Part shown: positions 57,467-64,000 of the stretch, piece after piece | How positions within the stretch are numbered: position 1 is the stretch's first letter | Layout: every line of letters starts with the position of its first letter | Translations under genes and position numbers: made by a program | Assembly: GCF_021728295.1 (NCBI RefSeq) | Contig: NZ_JAKJXE010000002.1 | Location: forward strand, 1 to 64,000 | Reading direction: 5' to 3' | Length of the DNA: 64,000 nt | From: Pseudomonas petrae | Lineage (GTDB): Bacteria > Pseudomonadota > Gammaproteobacteria > Pseudomonadales > Pseudomonadaceae | The notes under the pieces: model-generated | What the model was told of the DNA's origin: nothing | Databases searched by the model: none | What the model saw: the letters and a program-made list of their open reading frames with translations, nothing else

Positions 57467-57501
57467 AACTTTGGGCGCGTTCGACCATGCTGTCAATCCC
57501 T

Positions 57502-57519
57502 ACCTGTCAATTGGCAGGT
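57502..57519. promoter_or_regulatory. TetR operator copy 2
   Basis: ACCTGTCAATTGGCAGGT is an 18-base palindrome with one mismatched pair, sharing its core with the site at 57447-57466. It lies about 55 bases upstream of the TetR start, fitting autoregulation plus control of the GST gene. Confidence 0.75.
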
Positions 57520-57574
57520 TGATGTGTTTGGGCGTAGCATGCGGCCCATCAATCGACCCTTTGAGGAATTTAGC

Positions 57575-58150
57575 GTGAGCGAAAATGCGCGCGAGGCCAT
57601 TCTGGCCGCTGCGAAAACGGCGGCACAGTTGCACGGGTACAGCGGCATCAATTTCCGCAGCATCGGCGAAACGGTCGGCATCAAGAACGCCAGCATTTAC
57701 TACCACTTCCCGAGCAAGGCCGAGCTGGGCGCTGCGGTCGCGGCGCGTTACTGGCAGGACACCGCCAAAGCGCTTGAAGCGATCCGCGAGGTCAACCCTG
57801 ATCCGCTGCGCTGCCTGGCGCTGTATCCGTCGATCTTTCGCAATTCCCTGGAAAACGGCAACCGCCTGTGCCTGTCCAGCTTCATGGCTGCCGAGCACGA
57901 GGACCTGCCGGAAGAAATCCGCCGCGAGGTAAAAGCCTATGCCGATGCCAGCGTGGCCTGGCTGGCGGACAGGCTGATGGAGGCGGGCTTGGGCAGCGTC
58001 GCTCAATGCGAACGCCGCGCGCTGGCGATTTATACCGCTGTGGCCGGGGCGCAGTTGATTGCCCGGACACGATCCGACATCGAGCTGTTCGACGCGCTGA
58101 TTCAGGACTACCGCGATGCCGGGCTGATCCCGACGGTCTCGCGTCGGTAG
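57575..58150 (+). CDS. TetR-family repressor
   Basis: A 191-residue TetR with HTH FRSIGETVGIKNASIYYHF and a ligand-binding C-terminal domain. GTG 57575 sits 7 bases after GAGGA; an in-frame ATG-type start 17 codons upstream lacks such a site. Control of the divergent GST gene is likely. Confidence 0.88.
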   Translation: MSENAREAILAAAKTAAQLHGYSGINFRSIGETVGIKNASIYYHFPSKAELGAAVAARYWQDTAKALEAIREVNPDPLRCLALYPSIFRNSLENGNRLCLSSFMAAEHEDLPEEIRREVKAYADASVAWLADRLMEAGLGSVAQCERRALAIYTAVAGAQLIARTRSDIELFDALIQDYRDAGLIPTVSRR

Positions 58151-59046
58151 CGTCCTGGCGACTTGCCATGGACGCGGCGGAAGGCCACGCCAAACGCCGC
58201 GTCGGACAAATAGCCCAGCGCCGCCGCTACCGTCGCGACGCTGTCCACGCCATCGAGCAAGCGCGCCGCCGCGACCTGCATGCGCCAGCGCGTGGCGTAT
58301 TCCACCGGGGCCTGGCCCACTACATTTTTGAACAGCGCCGCGAAGCTGGAGCGTGACAGGCACGCCAGGCTCGCCAGCTGAGTCAGGGTCCATGACCTCT
58401 CTGGAGTGCCGTGAATGGCTCGCAGCACGGGGGCGATCGACGGGTGGCGCAGCCCGCCCAGCCATTTCAGCTCAGTGGCATCGGCCGTCGAGATGTGATG
58501 GCGCAGCGCGTGGATGAAGATCAGTCGGAGCAAGTCGTTGCACATGGCCTGGGCGCCCACCAGCCCCGATTGCCATTCCCGGTCCAGCTCGTCCAGCAGC
58601 CAGCCAAAGGAGGTCGCAGCGCCGCTTTCGGCGTGAATGATCAACGCGGGCGGCAGCAGGTCGAGCAGTTCGACGGCGCCGGGGCTGACCAGCGAGACGC
58701 TGCCGCCGAGCAATTCCACCTCATCGCCGACCCCAAAGCGCGCCGATTCGCCCGACGTCGAAAACACCTCGGAGGCGTCCAGCGCTTCCACCTCCGGCGC
58801 GCTCGCCAGAAAGAAGGGCGTGCGCGACACCACGAAGCAGTCGCCGGTGCGCAGCCGTCGGGGTGGCACGCCGTCCATGCGCAGCCAGCATTCGCCTCGG
58901 CGCACGACATTGAATTTCAGCTCGATGGGCTTGAAGCGCAGGGCCCAGGCGCCACCCGCCTGAAGCCGAACGGAGCACGCGGCGCGCAAACCGGCCAGGG
59001 CCAGTACGTCGGAAAGGGGATCAGATTCAGGGTTTTGGATGATCAC
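58108..59046 (-). CDS. AraC-family regulator (cupin_6 + HTH_18)
   Basis: A 312-residue regulator with an N-terminal cupin-like sensor (FKPIELKFNVVRRGECWLRM) and a C-terminal double HTH (LTQLASLACLSRSSFAALFK, then VDSVATVAAALGYLSDAAFG). Its 3' end overlaps the convergent TetR gene by 43 bases. It is divergent from the SDR gene at 59132 and probably controls it. Confidence 0.9.
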   Translation of the reverse strand: MIIQNPESDPLSDVLALAGLRAACSVRLQAGGAWALRFKPIELKFNVVRRGECWLRMDGVPPRRLRTGDCFVVSRTPFFLASAPEVEALDASEVFSTSGESARFGVGDEVELLGGSVSLVSPGAVELLDLLPPALIIHAESGAATSFGWLLDELDREWQSGLVGAQAMCNDLLRLIFIHALRHHISTADATELKWLGGLRHPSIAPVLRAIHGTPERSWTLTQLASLACLSRSSFAALFKNVVGQAPVEYATRWRMQVAAARLLDGVDSVATVAAALGYLSDAAFGVAFRRVHGKSPGRYRRETVGISPASR

Positions 59047-59131
59047 GACAGAAAACCGGATTCAGATGACTGGTTCGTCCTGCGAGCTTAGCCAAGAATC
59101 CCCTCTCGCGATACTCATCCGGGAGAACAGC

Positions 59132-60112
59132 ATGTCCACGCCTCAGCAACCCATCGCCACACCCTTCAACGCCGCCAGCACTGCTGCTGAAGTCATGGCA
59201 GGCATCGACCTTACCGGCCAGTTGGCCATTGTCACCGGCGGTCATTCCGGTCTGGGTCTTGTCACCACCCAACATCTGGTCGCCGCAGGCGCTCGGGTTA
59301 TCGTTCCGGCCAGAGACCCGCAGCGCGCCCGTGTCGCGCTGGCCGGAATTGCCGGCGCCGACAGGATCGACGTCCGCGAACTGGACCTGATTCACCCCGA
59401 TTCGGTGAGCGCCTTCAGCCGCCGCGTCGTCGGGGAAGGTCAGCCGGTCGCGCTGTTGATCAACTGCGCCGGCGTGATGGCGTCGCCTCTGTCACGGGAC
59501 GTCGACGGCCACGAAAGCCAGTTCGCGACCAATCACCTCGGACACTACCGGTTGACCTGCGGGCTGTGGCCAGCGCTGGTGGCGGCGGGTGGTGCGCGGG
59601 TGATATCCGTGTCGTCGCGAGGGCACCAGATTGCCGGGATCGATTTTGATGACATCGATTTTCAGCGCCGCCCCTACGACAAATGGGTGGGCTACGGTCA
59701 GTCCAAAACCGCCAATGCGCTGTTCGCTATTGGCCTCGACGCGCGTGGGAAAGATCGCGGCGTGCGGGGGTTTTCGCTGCATCCGGGGCAAATTCTTACT
59801 GACTTGGGCCGGCACCTCAGCGCCGAGGAAATCGCGGCGTTCGACGTGCTGGACGAGCAGGGCAACCAACGGCTGGACCCCCACGCAGGCCTGAAAACCG
59901 TGGAGCAGGGCGCTGCGACGGGATTGTGGTGCGCGACCAGTCCCGCGCTGGACGGCAAGGGCGGCGTGTATTGCGAAGACTGCAACATCGCCGCCCCGCA
60001 TGACGCTGAAGCGGGCCGCGCCGGCGTGGCGCGCTGGGCGACCGATGCCGAACTCGCTGAACGCCTGTGGGCGCTGTCTGAACAATGGACGGGGTTGACA
60101 GTGCCGGTGTGA
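59132..60112 (+). CDS. Short-chain dehydrogenase/reductase
   Basis: A 326-residue SDR of the retinol dehydrogenase/WW-oxidoreductase-like group: IVTGGHSGLGLVTTQHL (TGxxxGxG), NCAGVM (NNAG-equivalent) and YGQSKTANALF (Tyr-x-x-x-Lys). ATG 59132 follows GGGAG. Divergent from the AraC regulator. Confidence 0.9.
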   Translation: MSTPQQPIATPFNAASTAAEVMAGIDLTGQLAIVTGGHSGLGLVTTQHLVAAGARVIVPARDPQRARVALAGIAGADRIDVRELDLIHPDSVSAFSRRVVGEGQPVALLINCAGVMASPLSRDVDGHESQFATNHLGHYRLTCGLWPALVAAGGARVISVSSRGHQIAGIDFDDIDFQRRPYDKWVGYGQSKTANALFAIGLDARGKDRGVRGFSLHPGQILTDLGRHLSAEEIAAFDVLDEQGNQRLDPHAGLKTVEQGAATGLWCATSPALDGKGGVYCEDCNIAAPHDAEAGRAGVARWATDAELAERLWALSEQWTGLTVPV

Positions 60113-60451
60113 TGCGCCAGCCCTGAAACCGACGGCGGCTGGACTGGCCCCTTCTGTTAGCAGGATCGCTTCAGCCGGGAAGGCGTCATGCGTTACGCCG
60201 CAAAATGGATGGTGTCTGCGCTAGCCTCTTCCCGGCTGAAGCCGGTCCTCCTGAACAACGCGTGCAGTGATCCCTGACACGGCGCCGATCTATTCTCTCT
60301 CCTGCTGCGTAAGCCCTACTTTGCGGCACCGCATTCTCGCCCTGGCTCCCACGGGAGATCATGCAGGTGTAACGCCGAGATCAAGCGGACGCCGCCATCC
60401 AACAGGGGCGTGCGTCGTGGTTTACCTATGCTCCTGCAAAAGGAAGAGAAC
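60113..60451. other. Intergenic region with REP pair
   Basis: A 339-base gap. It contains a REP pair (60161-60250) and unremarkable sequence before the next gene. Confidence 0.5.
60161..60250. repeat. REP pair (BIME) related to the 48-kb units
   Basis: Forward REP (AGGATCGCTTCAGCCGGGAA, diverged) at about 60162-60181 and reverse REP at 60228-60250 flank a spacer (GGCGTCATGCGTTACGCCGC, then AAAATGGATGG and GCCTC) that matches the spacer of the 111-bp tandem units. Confidence 0.8.
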
Positions 60452-60802
60452 ATGCGGCCACCGCCCGATGGTTATGTCAGCAGTTTCAACAGCATGGAGC
60501 TTCGCTTCCATGCCACCCCGGCACTCGATGCAGCATTGACGAGGGTCTTGAAGTCACTCAACGCGTTACCGGGGTGCGTCGTCTATCGCCTGGAAGTCCG
60601 CTCATACCGCCGCTATTGCTGGAAGATCATCGGCGTGTGGGAGAGCGATCACGCCAAAAAGGCCCACTACCACTCGGCTGACCTGCAAACACTGTTGACG
60701 CTGCTGCAGGCGTCGGGGTTGGCCGAGATCAGGTTTTCCGAAGCGGATTCCGGGTGCCTCAGCAACGAGTTTGCGCTCAGCGAATCGCGACTGGCGGGGT
60801 AG
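60452..60802 (+). CDS. Small ABM-like protein
   Basis: About 116 residues. ATG 60452 follows AAGGAAGAG. The pattern (LRFHATPALDAALTRVLKSL, GCVVYRLEVRSYRRYCWKII) resembles the antibiotic biosynthesis monooxygenase-like dimeric ferredoxin fold. No function can be assigned. Confidence 0.62.
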   Translation: MRPPPDGYVSSFNSMELRFHATPALDAALTRVLKSLNALPGCVVYRLEVRSYRRYCWKIIGVWESDHAKKAHYHSADLQTLLTLLQASGLAEIRFSEADSGCLSNEFALSESRLAG

Positions 60803-60835
60803 GCCGCCCGGTCACGATCACGATTCGGGTCATAG

Positions 60836-61798
60836 TCACGGTGCTCGATCGTGTCGGCGGGGAGGCTGCACGATGGCGTCCCACGCCGTGGGGGTCGGGA
60901 AAAGTTCGATCAAAAAGTCCAGGAAGGCTCTCACGTTCGGGCTGCCGCGTCGGCTTTCGGGCCACAGGGCAGTGATCGCGAAGCGGTCCACCATGTAGTC
61001 CGGGAACACCGGCACCAATTCGCCGCGTTTGACGAACGGCGCCGCCACGTACGTCGGGGAGATGCCGATCCCGCCGCCCGCTGCGAGCACCGCTGCCACT
61101 GCGTCACTCGCGTCGATGGTGATGCACGCATCCGGCGTCAGTTCCACCAGTCGATCCTCCACCGCGAACGGCCAGCGCAGGGCTTGGCCCGAACTCTGAT
61201 AGCGGAAGTTCACGCATTGGTGGTCGAGCAAATCTTCCAGCCGATCGGGGACGCCATGTTTCTCCAGATAGCACGGGGAGGCGAACGCGCCTATTCGATG
61301 CGGGCCCAGTGCTCGGGAAATCAGACGCGAATCCGCCAGATTGCCCACACGCACGGCGACGTCGATGCCCTGTTCGATGATGTCGGCGAACTGATCGCCC
61401 AGCCTGAGATCGATCGCCAGCTTGGGGTAGCGCGCGGTGAACCGGGGCAGGGCCGGGGCGAGGATATTGGTGCCGATAGGCAGCGGAGCGGTGACTCTCA
61501 AGGTGCCGGACGGCTCGGCGCGGGTCGCCACGGCAGCCTGCTCGATGTCTTCCACTTCCCGGATGATTCTCAGCGCGCGTTCGTATAGATCCCTGCCCTC
61601 GGGCGTCAAGGTGAGGGACCGAGTGGTGCGGCTGAACAACTTCAGCCCGAAGTGCTCTTCCAGCCTCTGCACACTTTTGCTCACCGCCGATGGCGACACC
61701 GACAGTACCCGTGCCGCGGCGGTGTAACTCCCCAACGAAGCCGTACGCGCAAACGCTATGAGGCCCGTGAGCCTTTCCAAACCTATTTGCTCTTTCAT
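60836..61798 (-). CDS. LysR-family transcriptional regulator
   Basis: A 320-residue LysR with HTH RTASLGSYTAAARVLSVSPS and AVSKSVQRLEEHFG. ATG 61798 preferred over a TTG 12 codons upstream. The C-terminal domain belongs to the PBP2_CrgA-like group. Its target is not obvious; it converges on the ABM-like gene and is divergent from the frameshifted LysR gene. Confidence 0.9.
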   Translation of the reverse strand: MKEQIGLERLTGLIAFARTASLGSYTAAARVLSVSPSAVSKSVQRLEEHFGLKLFSRTTRSLTLTPEGRDLYERALRIIREVEDIEQAAVATRAEPSGTLRVTAPLPIGTNILAPALPRFTARYPKLAIDLRLGDQFADIIEQGIDVAVRVGNLADSRLISRALGPHRIGAFASPCYLEKHGVPDRLEDLLDHQCVNFRYQSSGQALRWPFAVEDRLVELTPDACITIDASDAVAAVLAAGGGIGISPTYVAAPFVKRGELVPVFPDYMVDRFAITALWPESRRGSPNVRAFLDFLIELFPTPTAWDAIVQPPRRHDRAP

Positions 61799-62036
61799 GG
61801 CGGCAATTAGAGGCAAAACACCGGGGTTATACAACTGCCCACTTGCGACTGACTGACGCGCACCGACGATTCCCTAACCCTGTGTCACTTTTAGATCGCT
61901 GCAACCCTATGATCTCCCTGTCAATATTGGTTTTGACACGACACTCATGCCCTAACGGCACAACTGAAATGACACCTGCACCCATTCTATTCAGCGCATG
62001 GGACCTCTATGGTTGTCGCGGCAAATGGGGGCCAGG

Positions 62037-62968
62037 ATGATTCGGATTGATGATCTCGCGATCTTTGTAAGAGTGGCATCGCTGGACAGTTTTCAGCCGT
62101 TGGCCGGGAGATGAATTTACTGCCCTCGCAAATCAGCGCGGCCATCAAGCGTCTGGAGCGTGAACTGGATATCCGTCTTTTCGCCCGCTCTACCCGAAGT
62201 TTGCGATTGACGCTGGAAGGTGAGAACTACCTGCCTCACGCCCGTGGGGTGCTCGATTCGCTGCATGCCGGCAAGGCTTGCCTGCACCAGAGTGACACGG
62301 ACCTGCGCGGCACCCTGCAAATCGCCAGTTCCTCCGATTTCGGGCGCAACATTTTATTGCCGTGGCTGATCGAGTTCCGACAGCAAAACCCCGGGCTGAA
62401 TATTCGCCTGTCGTTGTCGGATCATATTTCCGACATCTACCGTGAACCCATTGATGTGGCGATCCGTTACGGGATGATCCCGAACGCCGATTTCGTTTCC
62501 CTGCCGCTTGCCCCTCACAATTGCAGGGTGATCGCCGCCGCTCCTTCTTACCTCGATAAGCAGGGCCGGCCGACATCGCTGGAAGCGTTGAAAAACCACC
62601 AGTGCCTGCGCTACCACCTCAATGGCAAGTTGTACGACCGATGGGTGTTTCCGGCCGCCGATGGCAGTTCCACCTACATCAGCGTTTCCGGCCCGGTGGT
62701 CAGTGACGACGCCGATGTGATCCGGCGGTGCGCCATCGCGGGCGAGGGGATTATCTACAAGTCCTGGCTCGACATTTGTCAGGATATTCAGTCCGGTCAC
62801 CTGGAGGTATTGCTCTCGGAACAGCGGGGGGAGTTGTTCCCGCTGCACTTCATCTGCCCGCACCGAAAACAATTCTCCCCGGCCATTCGCGGCCTTTACA
62901 CCTACTTGCAGTTGCGCTGCAGATCATTGCTGAGTGACGTCGCGAATCAGCCCGTTCCAATGATGTGA
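62037..62968 (+). pseudogene. Frameshifted LysR-family regulator gene
   Basis: The N-terminal reading frame from ATG 62037 (MIRIDDLAIFVRVASLDSF) stops at TGA 62112-62114; the rest of the regulator (SQISAAIKRLERELDIRLF, then a full effector domain to 62968) is in the +2 frame. Restoring one T in the run at 62090-62093 gives ...SLDSFSAVGREMNLLPSQIS, a normal LysR HTH. It is a one-base deletion or a sequencing error. The intact downstream part starting at ATG 62111 would lack the first helices of the HTH. Confidence 0.85.
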
Positions 62969-63046
62969 GTCAGCTTCCCATACGCGGTGTATAAGAAGCT
63001 GGCCCTGTTCAATCGCCCCTGTGTTTAACCCAGGTGCGTGCAGGCC

Positions 63047-64000
63047 TCAACGCAGATGAGCCGCCAGCTCGAGACCGGCCTGACGCATTGCTGCCTGAAC
63101 TTCCGGAACCTTGCTGAGCGGATTGAGCAGACCGTAGTCATGGATCATGCCGTTGTAACGCACGGCCGTGACTTCAACACCGGCGGCATCCAGCTTGTGC
63201 GCATACGCCTCGCCTTCGTCACGCAGGACATCCAGCCCGGCCGTTTGCACCAACGCCGGCGGCAATCCTTTCAACTCCTCTGTCGAAGCCCGTAGCGGTG
63301 AAGCGTGAATTTCAGCACGCTGCTTCGGGTCCTGGGTGTAGTTGTCCCAGAACCAGGTCATCATGTTTCTGGTCAGGAAATGCCCCTCGGCGTAGGTCTG
63401 GTAAGAAGGCGTGTCGAAGCCTGCATTCGTGACCGGCCACAGCAGCAGTTGGAAACGCAACTTCGGTGTGTGTTGCTGTTTGGCCATAATTGCCACGACC
63501 GCCGCCATGTTGCCGCCAACGCTGTTGCCGCCAACGCTGTTGCCGGCCACCGCCAGGCGCGAGCCATCCACGTTGATGTCCTTGCCGTGTTCGGCGACCC
63601 ATTTCGTCGCCGTGTAGGCCTGATTGATGGCCACCGGGTAATGCGCTTCAGGCGATGGCGTGTAATCGACATAGACCGCTACGGCGCCCGAGGCCACCAC
63701 CAGATCGCGAATCAACCGCGCATGGGTCGGGTAATCGCCCAGCACCCAGCCCCCGCCATGAAAAAACATGAAGGCCGGTAGCTCGCCCTTGGTATGGGCG
63801 GGCCGCACGATGACCAGTTTGATCGATTGATCACCGGCCCTGATGGTCCTGTCGCTGACTTCAACCCCGGTCATGTCCACTTCAACGGAGTTCTGCGCGC
63901 CGGTCAGTACCGCGCGGGCATCCTTGGGGCTCAGTTGCTCAAGCGGCTTGCCGCCCCCCGCCGCCAGCGCATTCAGGAAAGCCTGTGTGTGATGCTCTGC
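63047..64000 (-). CDS. Alpha/beta hydrolase (HSL-family esterase), 5' end beyond window
   Basis: At least 317 codons; the frame stays open to the window edge, so the start lies outside. The oxyanion motif FFHGGGWVLGD and the catalytic Asp/His (LRDEGEAYAHKL; GMIHDYG) fit hormone-sensitive-lipase-type esterases. The nucleophile elbow GNSVGG is duplicated (AVAGNSVGGNSVGGNMAAV) by a 15-bp tandem repeat at 63510-63539. That five-residue insertion at the active-site serine could impair or alter catalysis. The upstream part visible to 64000 (QAFLNALAAGGGKPLEQLSP) suggests an exported or larger N-terminal domain. Confidence 0.88.
   Translation of the reverse strand, partial: AEHHTQAFLNALAAGGGKPLEQLSPKDARAVLTGAQNSVEVDMTGVEVSDRTIRAGDQSIKLVIVRPAHTKGELPAFMFFHGGGWVLGDYPTHARLIRDLVVASGAVAVYVDYTPSPEAHYPVAINQAYTATKWVAEHGKDINVDGSRLAVAGNSVGGNSVGGNMAAVVAIMAKQQHTPKLRFQLLLWPVTNAGFDTPSYQTYAEGHFLTRNMMTWFWDNYTQDPKQRAEIHASPLRASTEELKGLPPALVQTAGLDVLRDEGEAYAHKLDAAGVEVTAVRYNGMIHDYGLLNPLSKVPEVQAAMRQAGLELAAHLR
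63510..63539. repeat. 15-bp tandem duplication in the esterase gene
   Basis: TTGCCGCCAACGCTG occurs twice head-to-tail (63510-63524 and 63525-63539). On the coding (minus) strand it doubles the Gly-Asn-Ser-Val-Gly block of the nucleophile elbow. Confidence 0.9.

Noticed and set aside
61843..62040. 65-codon frame before the broken LysR gene
   Set aside because: No ribosome-binding site, no family resemblance and unusual composition; probably promoter DNA.

Overview
The window is GC-rich chromosomal DNA from a Pseudomonas (Gammaproteobacteria). This rests on the protein families present (DUF1615 and DUF3053 lipoproteins, DUF2986, HscC with a J-protein partner, an AlgE-type mannuronan epimerase, a bacteriophytochrome), on an MntP gene with a yybP-ykoY leader, and on many Pseudomonas-style REP palindromes (core GGACCGGCTTTAGCCGGGAA). 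I cannot fix the species. There are no rRNA or tRNA genes, no complete insertion sequence, no prophage and no CRISPR array.

Region 1 (1-13.3 kb) is a dense signalling block. After a DUF1615 lipoprotein and a small membrane protein comes a tightly overlapping operon: RsbR-like, RsbS-like, RsbT-like, an ATPase-PP2C fusion (RsbX-like), a histidine kinase and a REC-PAS-kinase-REC hybrid. This is a Gram-negative stressosome whose output appears to be wired to two-component phosphorelay instead of a sigma factor. A bacteriophytochrome kinase, a single-domain response regulator and a second REC-PAS-PAS-kinase-REC hybrid follow directly.

Region 2 (13.5-31.2 kb) is mixed housekeeping and accessory DNA: an orphan HicB antitoxin, a LysR/NmrA-type reductase pair, a large MscK-like channel, an interspersed repeat, a DNA/RNA non-specific nuclease, the HscC/J-protein chaperone pair, a DUF3053 lipoprotein, a membrane M48 peptidase, an AlgE-like mannuronan C5-epimerase, a DUF1835 protein and a GNAT acetyltransferase.

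Region 3 (31.3-42.4 kb) holds a Fic protein, a histidine-tailed DMT transporter convergent with riboswitch-controlled mntP, a GAF histidine kinase, a LysR regulator divergent from an ester cyclase and quinone reductase, a TetR/oxidoreductase pair, an NTF2-like protein and a DUF3829 lipoprotein.

Region 4 (42.5-46.2 kb) is a four-gene operon (UDP-glucuronate 4-epimerase, polyprenyl-phosphate glycosyltransferase, LAB_N protein, GT39 transferase). It looks like a galacturonic acid LPS/lipid A modification pathway analogous to rhizobial LpsL/RgtE/Rgt.

Region 5 (46.2-64 kb) is mostly regulator/enzyme pairs: SDR with an MmyB-type regulator, PPOX flavoprotein, EthD protein, NYN nuclease, hydroxyacid dehydrogenase with an MFS carrier, methyltransferase, DCC protein with aldo/keto reductase, GST with TetR (two clear operators), AraC with SDR, two LysR genes (one frameshifted) and an HSL-family esterase cut by the window end. 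A tandem array of 111-bp REP units (48.0-48.66 kb) fills the space between two convergent genes and supplies the last codons of both.
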